A stretch of 64,000 nt of DNA from HIMB114 sp008638005 (GCA_032681305.1 CP136340.1:620001-684000), one strand, 5' to 3'. Counted from the stretch's first letter, positions 53,662 through 61,981 are shown. The notes: generated from the sequence alone by a model not told the origin. A program made the numbers and translations.

Positions 53662-54849
53662 ATGAAAAAAATTAAAAAAATTGTTTTAGCTTACTCCGGA
53701 GGACTAGATACTTCGGTCATACTTAAATGGCTTCAGGATCAATATAATGCTGAAGTTATTTGCTATACATCAGATTTAGGCCAAGACATTGATAGAAAAG
53801 CGATTTACCAAAATGCAAAAAAGCTTGGTGTAAAAAAAATTATTATTGAAGATTTAAAAGAAAAATTTGTAAAAGATTATGTGTTTCCAATGATAAGAGG
53901 TAACGCTCTTTATGAAGGTATTTATTTATTGGGCACATCTATCGCAAGACCATTAATAGCAAGAAGACAGGTAGAAATTGCAAAAAAATATGGTGCCGAA
54001 GCTGTCTCACATGGCGCGACAGGTAAAGGTAATGATCAGGTAAGATTTGAACTTGGTTATTATTATTTTGGACCTAAAATTAAAGTCATTGCTCCATGGA
54101 GAGAATGGAATTTAAATTCTAGAAGCGCTTTAATACAATATGCAAAAAAAAATGGAATTATTGTTCCAAAAGATAAAAAAGGAGCCCCTCCCTTTTCAGT
54201 AGATGATAATTTATTACACACTTCCACTGAAGGTAAAATTTTAGAGGATCCCAAAAAACCTGCTCCAGAATATATTTTTCAAAGAACAGTTTCTCCTGAA
54301 AAAGCTCCAAACAAACCTACATTGATTACACTTGAATATCAAAATGGTGATCCAATAAAATTGAATAATAAAAAACTCTCTCCAGCAAAACTTTTAGATA
54401 AACTAAATATGATTGCGGGCAAAAATGGAATTGGTCGTGTAGATTTAGTTGAAAACAGATTTATAGGAATCAAATCTAGAGGCGTTTATGAAACGCCAGG
54501 TGGAACTGTTTTGTTATTCGCCAATAGAGCAATACAATCTGTGACGCTGAATAAAGAGACCATGCATAAAAATGATGAACTCATGCCTAGATATGCAGAG
54601 CTCATTTACAATGGATATTGGTACTCAAAAGAGAGATTTAGAATTCAGAAAATGATAGATAAAAACAGATCTCAAATTAAAGGTAAAATTAAACTTAAAT
54701 TATACAAAGGTAATATTACTATTGTCTCAAGGATTTCTAATAGTCGCTTATATTCTCTAAAAAAAGTCTCTTTTGAAGAAAACAAAACATTTAACAAAAA
54801 AAATGTAGAGAATTTTATAAAAAAACACTGTAAGCTTTTAAGAAAATAA
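53662..54849 (+). CDS. argG: Argininosuccinate synthase
   Basis: A 395-residue ATP-dependent ligase joining citrulline and aspartate. The P-loop is LAYSGGLDTSV near residues 8-18. EGIYLLGTSIARPLIA, SHGATGKGNDQVRFEL and GIKSRGVYETPGGTVL are standard. Usual length. It lies between the IalB-like gene and the PsiE-like gene with almost no spacing, so the three probably share a transcript. argH is not adjacent. Confidence 0.97.
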   Translation: MKKIKKIVLAYSGGLDTSVILKWLQDQYNAEVICYTSDLGQDIDRKAIYQNAKKLGVKKIIIEDLKEKFVKDYVFPMIRGNALYEGIYLLGTSIARPLIARRQVEIAKKYGAEAVSHGATGKGNDQVRFELGYYYFGPKIKVIAPWREWNLNSRSALIQYAKKNGIIVPKDKKGAPPFSVDDNLLHTSTEGKILEDPKKPAPEYIFQRTVSPEKAPNKPTLITLEYQNGDPIKLNNKKLSPAKLLDKLNMIAGKNGIGRVDLVENRFIGIKSRGVYETPGGTVLLFANRAIQSVTLNKETMHKNDELMPRYAELIYNGYWYSKERFRIQKMIDKNRSQIKGKIKLKLYKGNITIVSRISNSRLYSLKKVSFEENKTFNKKNVENFIKKHCKLLRK

Positions 54850-55233
54850 ATGAAAAATTTTATCAGATCTGTTCAACTTTTTGGTGCCGCTATAGTATTG
54901 ATTGCTACAACAATAGCTTTTCTTTTAGAAATTTTTCATATGTACGAAAATCAAAAAATACAGTTGGCAGATTTATTACTACTATTTATTTATCTCGAAG
55001 TTATGGGAATGATAGGAAATTACTGGAGTAATCAAACGATAAGATTAACTTATCCTTTATTCATAGCTATTACAGCACTTGCGCGATTAATCATCTTACA
55101 AAAAAAAGACATTGATGCTTCAGTATTAATTTACGAGTCTGGAGCAATACTCTTGCTAGCAATTGCAATTGTAGTTTTGAAACTCAGAAAAAGTAAGATG
55201 TTAAAGATTAATCTAAGAAATGATGATTTATAA
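54850..55233 (+). CDS. PsiE-like membrane protein
   Basis: A 127-residue protein with four membrane helices. ADLLLLFIYLEVMGMIGNYW and PLFIAITALARLIILQKK match the phosphate-starvation-inducible PsiE family. Function unknown; induction by phosphate limitation is known in E. coli only. The ATG abuts the argG stop. It is the last gene before the 386-bp intergenic region. Confidence 0.82.
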   Translation: MKNFIRSVQLFGAAIVLIATTIAFLLEIFHMYENQKIQLADLLLLFIYLEVMGMIGNYWSNQTIRLTYPLFIAITALARLIILQKKDIDASVLIYESGAILLLAIAIVVLKLRKSKMLKINLRNDDL

Positions 55234-55478
55234 AAAATTTGACAATAATATAACCTTTTTCAAAATAGATTAAAGAAAATAAAGCCTTTGAAAAAACAAA
55301 AGAAAATATTTTAATTTTAAAATTAAAAAAAATCTCCGCTTAAAATAACAATTATTTTAAAACACAACATCGAATTGAATTTAATTTTTAATAGAAGTTA
55401 ATGATTTTATTTATTTATTTTTTTTAGTTTTTTTAAAAGTTGAAATTTGATTATTTTTTGTAAAACTGTTTATGTAAT
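55234..55478. other. AT-rich intergenic sequence with two palindromes
   Basis: No reading frame of note. Two inverted repeats stand out: a perfect 20-base A/T palindrome at 55309-55328, and TTAAAATAA-CAA-TTATTTTAA at 55340-55360, which may help end transcription of argG-psiE on the plus strand. A perfect TTGACA is at 55239-55244 but has no -10 at a useful distance. The right end carries the candidate promoter of the RNA element that follows. Confidence 0.5.
55447..55476 (+). promoter_or_regulatory. Candidate promoter of the intergenic RNA element
   Basis: TTGATT (55447-55452) and TATGTA (55471-55476) are 18 bp apart. A start seven bases later would put the first base at about 55483, exactly where GGAGGAGG and the structured sequence begin. 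Weak consensus, but the position is suggestive. Confidence 0.35.
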
Positions 55479-55482
55479 TTTT

Positions 55483-55638
55483 GGAGGAGGTGTCAATGTC
55501 ACCACCTGAAATTTAAAGAAACGGAGTATTAATCCGTATACTTTAAGTTGTAACACTTAAAATAGAATTCATTTTTCTAAATGAATTCAGTCGAAAGACG
55601 ATTAATAAAGGGGGCTCCTCTAGCGAGGAGCGTTCCCC
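55483..55638 (+). ncRNA. Candidate structured RNA between psiE and folD
   Basis: Six hairpins follow one another. H1 AGGAGGTG/CACCACCT (55485-55492 with 55500-55507, one A-A mismatch); H2 ACGGA/TCCGT (55521-55537); H3 seven pairs (55542-55561); H4 ten perfect pairs around TTCT (55565-55588); H5 GTC-GAAA-GAC (55590-55599), a GNRA tetraloop; H6 GCTCCTC-TAGC-GAGGAGC (55614-55631), flanked by GGGG and CCCC. In addition GAGGAG in the 5' arm of H1 can pair with CTCCTC of H6, closing the whole element. I do not see signatures of tmRNA, RNase P, 6S, SRP RNA or a riboswitch I know. H6 overlaps the folD stop codon. Strand is inferred from the promoter-like sequence and the SD/ATG in H1; it could instead be the folD 3' end on the minus strand. 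Confidence 0.5.
55496..55516 (+). other. Possible seven-codon leader ORF (MSPPEI) with folded ribosome-binding site
   Basis: ATG TCA CCA CCT GAA ATT TAA is preceded, at five bases, by GGAGGAGG, the strongest Shine-Dalgarno match I see in the window. The ATG lies in the 7-base loop of hairpin H1 and most of the Shine-Dalgarno is in its stem, so translation would depend on opening the hairpin. Too short to be judged as a gene; could be chance. Confidence 0.3.
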
Positions 55639-56480
55639 GAAATTTTATTAAACGCTTTCAATGTGTTTTCTAATAAGCAAGCTATAGTCATGGGTCCAAC
55701 ACCCCCTGGTACTGGCGTGATTCCTTTAACGTGGTCTTTTAAATTTTCAAAATCGACGTCACCTACAATTTTATTTTTACCCTCAACTTCTAATCGATTT
55801 ATTCCAACATCAATTACAACGGCATCGCTTTTAACCCAGTCCTTTTTGACCATTTTAGCTTGTCCAACAGCAGCAATAATTAAATCTGCTCTTTTACAAA
55901 TTTCTTCAATATTTTTTGTCTTAGAATGAACAATGGTAACAGTACAATTTTCTTTTAGTAATAATTGCGTCATAGGCTTACCATTAATATTTGATCTACC
56001 AATTACAACTGCATGAAGTCCGCTTAAATTAGGTAAAACTTGTTTAATTAAATAATAACATCCAAGCGGAGTGCAAGGAACCATTGCATCATTTCCAGAT
56101 GATAAATTACCAACATTAACGGGATGGAATCCATCAACGTCCTTTGTTGGATCAATAGTTTCAATAATATCTTTTTGATTGATATGATCTGGTAAAGGAA
56201 GTTGTACTAAAATACCGTGAACATTAGGGTTGGTATTTAATTTTCTAATTTCGTCTTTTAAATTTTGTTCCGTTATATTTTTATCGAATCTTAACACTTC
56301 AGAATTGATACCAACTTCTTTTGCAAATTTTTCTTTGTTTCTAACATAAATTTGGCTTGCTGGATGATCTCCAATTAAGATAACTGTTAAACCTGGTTTT
56401 TGCGATCCTGAAATTTTATCAATATTATTTTTTATTTTTTCTCTTAATTGTTCTGCAATTTTTTTACCATCTATAATCAC
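55620..56480 (-). CDS. folD: Bifunctional methylenetetrahydrofolate dehydrogenase/cyclohydrolase
   Basis: A 286-residue enzyme interconverting 5,10-methylene-, methenyl- and 10-formyl-tetrahydrofolate. Y45 and K49 in IYVRNKEKFA are the catalytic pair; VQLPLPDHIN, PTKDVDGFHPVNVGNL, GRSNINGKPMTQLLL and TPVPGGVGPMTIACLLENT are the family blocks. It starts at GTG overlapping the yggT stop. Its last five residues are encoded by the hairpin H6 of the adjacent RNA element, and its TAG lies at the foot of that loop. Confidence 0.97.
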   Translation of the reverse strand: MIIDGKKIAEQLREKIKNNIDKISGSQKPGLTVILIGDHPASQIYVRNKEKFAKEVGINSEVLRFDKNITEQNLKDEIRKLNTNPNVHGILVQLPLPDHINQKDIIETIDPTKDVDGFHPVNVGNLSSGNDAMVPCTPLGCYYLIKQVLPNLSGLHAVVIGRSNINGKPMTQLLLKENCTVTIVHSKTKNIEEICKRADLIIAAVGQAKMVKKDWVKSDAVVIDVGINRLEVEGKNKIVGDVDFENLKDHVKGITPVPGGVGPMTIACLLENTLKAFNKISGNAPR

Positions 56481-56764
56481 TAAAATCCTGCTCCATATTC
56501 TCTTAGTAAGTTTCTTAAAAAATTTAAAATTAAAAATAAAATGACAGGAGAAAAATCAAGACCAGCCATATTTGGTATAAATCTTCTTATATGATTAAGG
56601 ACAGGATCGGTCAGTTTATAGCTTGCTTCCAAAGCAATGTAGACAAAACGATTTTGAGTATTGATAACATTAAAAGCAGTGAGCCAAGATAAAATAATAT
56701 TGATAATTAAAACAATAGAATAAAGATAAATCACATTATCAACTAAAATGATTAATGAATTCAT
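56480..56764 (-). CDS. YggT-family membrane protein
   Basis: A 94-residue protein with two membrane helices and an amphipathic segment: YLYSIVLIINIILSWLTAFNV, LTDPVLNHIRRFIPNMAGLDFSPVILFLIL. The DPxLxxIRRxxPxxxGxDxSP pattern is typical of YggT, linked in several bacteria to cell division and osmotic shock. It overlaps mscS by 4 bp (ATGA) and folD by one base. Confidence 0.88.
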   Translation of the reverse strand: MNSLIILVDNVIYLYSIVLIINIILSWLTAFNVINTQNRFVYIALEASYKLTDPVLNHIRRFIPNMAGLDFSPVILFLILNFLRNLLREYGAGF

Positions 56765-57858
56765 TTATCGAATTTCTCTACATAAATAGACTGTGATGGA
56801 AACGCAAAAGATGCACCTGCTCCTTCCACAATTTGTTTAATTTTAATTACAAAACGATCTTTAACTTTTAACCAATCATAATAACTATTCGTCTTAGTGT
56901 AACATCTCACTAGAATATCAATTGAGCTTGCTGAAAACTGATTTAAATTGACAGCATGAGGTGTGGTGTCAGAAATGATAAAGTCATCGTTTGTTTTAAT
57001 ATAATCTAAAATTTCATTTCTAACTTTTTCTAGTTGATCTGAAGTAGACCTGTATTCTAATCCAATCACCCAATCTATTCTTCGATTGGTAGTCTCAGAT
57101 TGATTAATGACCGCTTTTTCAGCAAACTGAAAATTTGGAATAGTTGCTAAAGATTTATCAAATTTTCTAATAACCGTTGATCGAAATCCAATATTTTCAA
57201 CTGTACCCTCAATTACACCTTCTAAATAAATCCAATCACCAACCTTAAATCTTTTTTCAACTAAAACTAAAATTCCAGAAATTAAATTTTTGAATAAATC
57301 TTGAGCACCTAATGCAACAGCTACTCCAAATAAACCCAAACCTGCTATAATAGGTCCAATTTTAATTCCCCAAATTTCTAAAGTTGCAGCAAAACCTAAT
57401 ATGACGATTAAAACTTTTAATGCTCTAATAATCCAATTTAATAAATCTTTTGATAAAATATCTTCAATACTTTTTATTAATAATGAAGCCGGGTAAATAA
57501 GCTGATGAATAAACCAAAAAATAAGGATCGTTACCAAGGACCGGTTTAAATGATCTAAAAAAATAGAAGATCTACCTTCTAAGTTCAAAAAACTTGTAGC
57601 AATAAAAAAACCAAATACGACTGGAAAAAATTTAATAGGCCCTTCTAAAGATGTGACCAAAGAATTGTCAAAACTATTTGTATTCTTAGCAACGTAAGCT
57701 TCTATTCTTTTTACTATAAACCTTGTTACAACACTTCTTAAAAGCAAAAAGGTAAAGAAAACAGCTAACGCAATTACAATATCTGTAAAGCTAGCTCCAG
57801 ATACACCCTCTAACCAGACATCTTTTAATAGAGTAAGAAAGTTATTAAATACATCCAT
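56761..57858 (-). CDS. Mechanosensitive channel of the MscS family
   Basis: A 365-residue protein. About four to five N-terminal helices (residues 20-200) end in the pore-lining segment GLGLFGVAVALGAQDLFKNLISGILVLVEKRFKVGDWI, then the beta-rich cytoplasmic vestibule with EGTVENIGFRSTVIRKFD. It opens under membrane tension to release solutes after hypo-osmotic shock. First gene of mscS-yggT-folD, divergent from tsaD with 69 bp between starts. Confidence 0.92.
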   Translation of the reverse strand: MDVFNNFLTLLKDVWLEGVSGASFTDIVIALAVFFTFLLLRSVVTRFIVKRIEAYVAKNTNSFDNSLVTSLEGPIKFFPVVFGFFIATSFLNLEGRSSIFLDHLNRSLVTILIFWFIHQLIYPASLLIKSIEDILSKDLLNWIIRALKVLIVILGFAATLEIWGIKIGPIIAGLGLFGVAVALGAQDLFKNLISGILVLVEKRFKVGDWIYLEGVIEGTVENIGFRSTVIRKFDKSLATIPNFQFAEKAVINQSETTNRRIDWVIGLEYRSTSDQLEKVRNEILDYIKTNDDFIISDTTPHAVNLNQFSASSIDILVRCYTKTNSYYDWLKVKDRFVIKIKQIVEGAGASFAFPSQSIYVEKFDK

Positions 57859-57927
57859 AGTAATTTTTGAAATATACGCCTAAATTGTTCTAATCAAGAC
57901 AAAATTCAATTAAACTCGCGTAAGTTA

Positions 57928-59004
57928 ATGAAAAAGGATTTAATATTTTTAGGAATTGAAACTAGCTGCGATGAAACAGCGGCAGCAGTTGTCAAAAAAG
58001 ATAGTAAAGGTAAAGTTAAGATTTTATCCAATATAGTTTCAAGTCAAGAAAATATTCATAAAAAATACGGCGGTGTAGTCCCAGATTTAGCGGCGAGAGC
58101 ACATGCTGATAAAATTGATCAAATTATAAAAAAAGCTATTCAAAAAAGTAAGGTTCACTTTGATGACCTTGATGGAATAGCTACAACTGCAGGTCCTGGT
58201 CTTTTAGTTTGTTTGATGGTGGGAATGACTGCAGGCAAAACACTAGCAAGTTTTTTAAAAAAACCATTTTATGGAACCAATCATTTGGAAGGGCATGCGT
58301 TAACAATGGGATTAATAAAACCCTTACAATTCCCATACTTATTATTACTAATTTCTGGAGGTCATTCTCAATTTCTATCCGTTGAAGGAATAGGAAAATA
58401 TAAAAGACTTGGCACAACAATTGACGATGCTCTGGGAGAAGCCTTCGATAAAACTGCTAAAATTTTAGGCATAGAATTTCCTGGTGGACCAAAAATAGAA
58501 ACTTACGCAAAAAAAGGAAATGGCAAAGCATACGATTTACCAAAGCCAATTTTATATAAATCAGGTTGTAATCTTTCATTTGCTGGTCTCAAAACTGCAG
58601 TGCTTAATGTTTCAAAGAAATTAAAAACTAAACAAGATAAGTATAATTTAGCAGCATCTTTCCAAAGTACTGTTAACGAAATACTAAAAATTAAATGTCA
58701 AAAGGCCATTGAAATGTTTCTTGAAAGGCACCGATCAATAAAAGATAAAAATTTTGTTATTGCAGGAGGGGTTGCTTCCAATTTATCTATTAGAAAAAAT
58801 TTAAAAAAAATAGCATTAGAACAAAAGTTTAATCTACATTTTCCACCAATAAATTTATGTACAGACAATGCTGCCATGATAGCTTATGCAGGATTACTTA
58901 ATTTTGAAAAAGGTAAAAAATCTAATTTAAAAATGTTTTCACAACCTAGATGGCCTCTTGATCAAAAAGCACCTTACATGAAAGGCCCTGGTTTAATTTT
59001 ATGA
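57928..59004 (+). CDS. tsaD: tRNA N6-adenosine threonylcarbamoyltransferase TsaD
   Basis: A 358-residue ASKHA-fold enzyme that adds threonylcarbamoyl to A37 of ANN-decoding tRNAs, with TsaB and TsaE. The N-terminal LGIETSCDETAAAVV is diagnostic; the metal ligands H119 and H123 are in GTNHLEGHALT; LISGGHSQFL, DDALGEAFDKTAKILG and CTDNAAMIAYAG complete the site. Usual length. Its TGA overlaps the ATG of the next gene. Confidence 0.97.
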   Translation: MKKDLIFLGIETSCDETAAAVVKKDSKGKVKILSNIVSSQENIHKKYGGVVPDLAARAHADKIDQIIKKAIQKSKVHFDDLDGIATTAGPGLLVCLMVGMTAGKTLASFLKKPFYGTNHLEGHALTMGLIKPLQFPYLLLLISGGHSQFLSVEGIGKYKRLGTTIDDALGEAFDKTAKILGIEFPGGPKIETYAKKGNGKAYDLPKPILYKSGCNLSFAGLKTAVLNVSKKLKTKQDKYNLAASFQSTVNEILKIKCQKAIEMFLERHRSIKDKNFVIAGGVASNLSIRKNLKKIALEQKFNLHFPPINLCTDNAAMIAYAGLLNFEKGKKSNLKMFSQPRWPLDQKAPYMKGPGLIL

Positions 59005-59417
59005 AAAATTATTGGTTAGTTAAATCAGAACCTAATGTTTGGTCAATTGATCAACAAAAAAAGTCAGGTGCGAAAGGAACGGTTTGGGATGGAGTTAGGA
59101 ACTACCAAGCTGCAAAAAATTTAAAAACAATGAATAAGGGTGATCTTTGTTTTTTTTATCATTCAAATATTGGAAAGGAGATTGTTGGAATTGTTGAAGT
59201 GATCAAAGAATCTTTTACAGATCCGACAGATAAAGAAAAAAGATTTGTTGCAGTGCAATTAAAATTTAAACAAAAATTAAAGGTTCCAGTAACTCTTGAA
59301 AAAATTAAGCAAATTAAGGAGCTTTCTGAATTGGCTTTGATCAAACAAAGTCGTCTATCTGTAATGCCAATTGATTCTAAAAGCTGGAAAATAATATGTA
59401 AGTTAGGTAAAATTTAA
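59001..59417 (+). CDS. EVE-domain protein
   Basis: A 138-residue protein consisting of a single EVE (PUA-like) domain: YWLVKSEPNVWSIDQQ, WDGVRNYQAAKNLKTMNKGDLCFFYHSN, and GIVEVIKESFTDPT are the Thy28/EVE signature. The fold is thought to recognise modified bases in DNA or RNA; molecular target unknown. The 4-bp overlap with tsaD, a tRNA-modification gene, is a plausible functional hint. Confidence 0.92.
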   Translation: MKNYWLVKSEPNVWSIDQQKKSGAKGTVWDGVRNYQAAKNLKTMNKGDLCFFYHSNIGKEIVGIVEVIKESFTDPTDKEKRFVAVQLKFKQKLKVPVTLEKIKQIKELSELALIKQSRLSVMPIDSKSWKIICKLGKI

Positions 59418-59437
59418 AAAATTTTTAGGGGGGCAAA

Positions 59438-61564
59438 GTGGCAAAAAAAAGAAAAAAGAAAAAAGTTTCTAAAAAAAAGAAAGCTGTAAAAAAAGCGAAG
59501 AAGAAAAAAGTTTCTAAAAAAAAGAAAGTTGTAAAAAAAGCGAAGAAGAAGAAAGTTTCTAAAAAAAAGAAAGTTGTAAAAAAAGCGAAGAAGAAAAAAA
59601 CACAAAATAAATCAACTCAAAAAACTAGTGAGGAAAAAGTATTTAAAGTACTACCCTCTTGGTCAAAAAACGCGTTGATAGATAAAAAAGGATACGATTC
59701 AAAATATAATGAGTCTGTTAAAAATAATGAAGAGTTCTGGGCACAAGAAGGAAAAAGAATTGATTGGATAAAACCCTACACTAAAATTAAAGACGTCACA
59801 TACAGTAAAGAGAAGGTTGATATTAAATGGTTTTATGACGGAACTTTAAACGTATCGTATAACTGTATAGACCGTCATTTACCTCATAAGGCTAATGATA
59901 CAGCTATAATTTTTGAGGGTGATGAGCCTACTGTTGACAGCAAAATTACCTATCAAGAACTTAAAAATGAAGTTTGTAAATTAGCAAATGGCTTAAAAGA
60001 TATTGGAGTTAAAAAAGGCGATAAAGTAACAATTTATATGCCAATGGTACCGCAAGCTGTATATTCAATGCTAGCTTGTGCCAGAATTGGTGCTGTACAC
60101 TCGGTAGTGTTTGGTGGTTTTTCTGCTGACTCCTTAGCAGGTAGAATTATTGATTGTAAATCTGAGTTTGTAATTACGGCTGATCAAGGTGTTAGAGGAG
60201 CAAAAACTATTCCTTTAAAAAATACTACAGATGAAGCTTTGGAAAATTGTCCCAATGTTCAAAAATGCATAGTGTTAAAACATACAGGGGCAGATATTAC
60301 GATGAAGGAAGGTAGGGATGTTTGGTATCATGATATTACAAGCACTGCATCTACAGAATGTGAACCAGAAGAAATGAATGCAGAAGATCCGTTATTTATT
60401 CTTTATACTTCTGGATCAACTGGGAAACCAAAAGGTGTAATGCATACGAGTGGTGGTTATCTTGTATACGCATCAATGACACACAAATATATTTTTAATT
60501 ATCAAGACGGAGATGTTTATTGGTGTACAGCTGATGTTGGTTGGGTAACTGGTCACAGCTATATTGTGTATGGTCCACTATCAAATGGTGCTACAACTTT
60601 AGTATTTGAGGGTGTGCCGACATATCCTGACGCTGGAAGATTCTGGGATGTTTGCGACAAACATAATGTAAATATTTTTTATACTGCACCAACTGCTCTA
60701 AGATCTCTAATGCGTGAAGGTGATGCTTTAGTTAAAAGATCAAGCAGAAAATCTCTTAAAATTTTAGGATCAGTTGGAGAACCTATTAATCCTGAAGCTT
60801 GGTTGTGGTATCATGAAGTTGTTGGTGACTCTCGATGTCCAATCGTTGATACATGGTGGCAAACAGAAACCGGTGGAATATTAATCTCTGCTCAACCTGG
60901 TGCAATTGATCTAAAACCTGGATCAGCAACAAAACCTTTTTATGGTGTTCAACCCGCTGTCGTTGATGATAAGGGTAAAGAACTTAAAGGAGCATGTGAA
61001 GGAAGATTATGCATGAAAGACTCTTGGCCTGGACAGATGAGAACTGTCTATGGTGACCATCAAAGATTTATCGATACTTATTTCTCAACAGTAGATGGAA
61101 TGTACTTCACGGGTGATGGGTGCAGAAGAGATAAAGATGGTTATTATTGGATTACAGGTCGAGTTGACGATGTCATCATCGTATCAGGTCATAACTTAGG
61201 AACTGCTGAAATTGAAAGTGCATTTGTAGCCCATCCAAAAGTAGCAGAAGCTGCAGTCGTTGGGTACCCACATGATATTAAAGGAAATGGTTTATACTGT
61301 TATGTGACTTTAAATGTAGGAGAAACAGGATCTGAAGAACTTACTAAAGAGTTGCAGCAATGGGTTAGAAAAAATATTGGACCATTAGCAACACCTGACT
61401 TAATTCATTTTACTCCGGGTTTACCAAAAACAAGATCTGGAAAAATTATGAGAAGAATTTTAAGAAAAGTTGCTGAGAATGATTATAGTAATTTAGGAGA
61501 CACATCGACTTTAGCTGATCCTTCTGTGGTTCAAAGCTTGGTTGATAATCGACTCAATCGATAA
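59438..61564 (+). CDS. acs: Acetyl-CoA synthetase with lysine-repeat N-terminal extension
   Basis: A 708-residue AMP-forming ligase. Residues from about 70 on are a complete Acs: LPSWSKNALI, the P-loop LYTSGSTGKPKG, TWWQTETGG, and K669 in PKTRSGKIMRR, the lysine that protein acetyltransferases modify. It activates acetate for the TCA cycle. Residues 1-54 contain only Met, Lys, Arg, Ala, Val and Ser and hold three exact-length 15-residue repeats, KKKKVSKKKK(A/V)VKKA; ordinary Acs lacks this. The start is GTG at 59438, four bases after AGGGGGG, and no better start with a ribosome-binding site exists before the catalytic domain, so the tail is probably translated. Confidence 0.94.
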   Translation: MAKKRKKKKVSKKKKAVKKAKKKKVSKKKKVVKKAKKKKVSKKKKVVKKAKKKKTQNKSTQKTSEEKVFKVLPSWSKNALIDKKGYDSKYNESVKNNEEFWAQEGKRIDWIKPYTKIKDVTYSKEKVDIKWFYDGTLNVSYNCIDRHLPHKANDTAIIFEGDEPTVDSKITYQELKNEVCKLANGLKDIGVKKGDKVTIYMPMVPQAVYSMLACARIGAVHSVVFGGFSADSLAGRIIDCKSEFVITADQGVRGAKTIPLKNTTDEALENCPNVQKCIVLKHTGADITMKEGRDVWYHDITSTASTECEPEEMNAEDPLFILYTSGSTGKPKGVMHTSGGYLVYASMTHKYIFNYQDGDVYWCTADVGWVTGHSYIVYGPLSNGATTLVFEGVPTYPDAGRFWDVCDKHNVNIFYTAPTALRSLMREGDALVKRSSRKSLKILGSVGEPINPEAWLWYHEVVGDSRCPIVDTWWQTETGGILISAQPGAIDLKPGSATKPFYGVQPAVVDDKGKELKGACEGRLCMKDSWPGQMRTVYGDHQRFIDTYFSTVDGMYFTGDGCRRDKDGYYWITGRVDDVIIVSGHNLGTAEIESAFVAHPKVAEAAVVGYPHDIKGNGLYCYVTLNVGETGSEELTKELQQWVRKNIGPLATPDLIHFTPGLPKTRSGKIMRRILRKVAENDYSNLGDTSTLADPSVVQSLVDNRLNR
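59453..59599 (+). repeat. Three 45-bp tandem repeats encoding the Acs polylysine tail
   Basis: Units at 59453-59497, 59498-59542 and 59543-59587 are near-identical at DNA level, with a partial fourth to 59599. Each encodes KKKKVSKKKK(A/V)VKKA in frame. The A-rich runs make the tract prone to slippage and copy-number change. Confidence 0.9.
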
Positions 61565-61867
61565 TCAAAAATCAGATACAATCCCTTTTTTTTCCCAGTC
61601 TCCATAACGAGTAGGTTCAGGACCTTGTGGTCCACCTATCTCTTTTGATTGGACTAGATGTTGAGCGATTTGCTTCATAAGTAATTCTTTTTCATATAAC
61701 AAATTTTTATGAATTTCTGGATCAGAACTTTTATTAGATAAAATTGTAGAGATCTTTTCGTTAACCTCTTTTAATTTTCCTTGTATTTCCTCAATATTTT
61801 GGGTTCGTTTTCTCACTTCAGCCTCTTCAAGTGCTACTTTGGCTAATTTATCTAAATTTTTCGACAT
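61565..61867 (-). CDS. DUF1674 protein, SDHAF4-like succinate dehydrogenase assembly factor
   Basis: A 100-residue protein. Its C-terminal 24 residues, IGGPQGPEPTRYGDWEKKGIVSDF, are the DUF1674/SDHAF4 signature (shown in two parts: IGGPQGPEPTRYGDW and EKKGIVSDF). In mitochondria SDHAF4 binds flavinylated SdhA before complex II assembly. Residues 1-75 are a charged, heptad-like helical region (ALEEAEVRKRTQNIEEIQGK), longer than usual for this family. Its stop abuts the acs stop on the other strand; its start is opposite the symporter gene. The sdhCDAB operon is in the same window but far away. Confidence 0.82.
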   Translation of the reverse strand: MSKNLDKLAKVALEEAEVRKRTQNIEEIQGKLKEVNEKISTILSNKSSDPEIHKNLLYEKELLMKQIAQHLVQSKEIGGPQGPEPTRYGDWEKKGIVSDF

Positions 61868-61981
61868 TTACTTTTCTTGTTAATTAAGAACACATTTATA
61901 AGAAAAATTAAATATTTATATGTTAGTGGTTTTTTTCACCAAAAGATATTAATCAGTGCCAAGAAATGGAAAAATTCTAAG

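Noticed and set aside
55483..55638. tmRNA, RNase P RNA or 6S RNA
   Set aside because: No tRNA-like acceptor/T-arm or tag frame, none of the conserved RNase P blocks, and no long imperfect rod with central bubble.
59414..59605. Open minus-strand frame of 63 residues rich in Phe and Leu
   Set aside because: It is the antisense of the Acs lysine repeats (AAA/AAG read as TTT/CTT) and has no ribosome-binding site.
61877..61981. N-terminal extension of the sodium:solute symporter
   Set aside because: It would start at TTG, lacks a ribosome-binding site and is not membrane-like; the ATG at 61982 gives the expected start.
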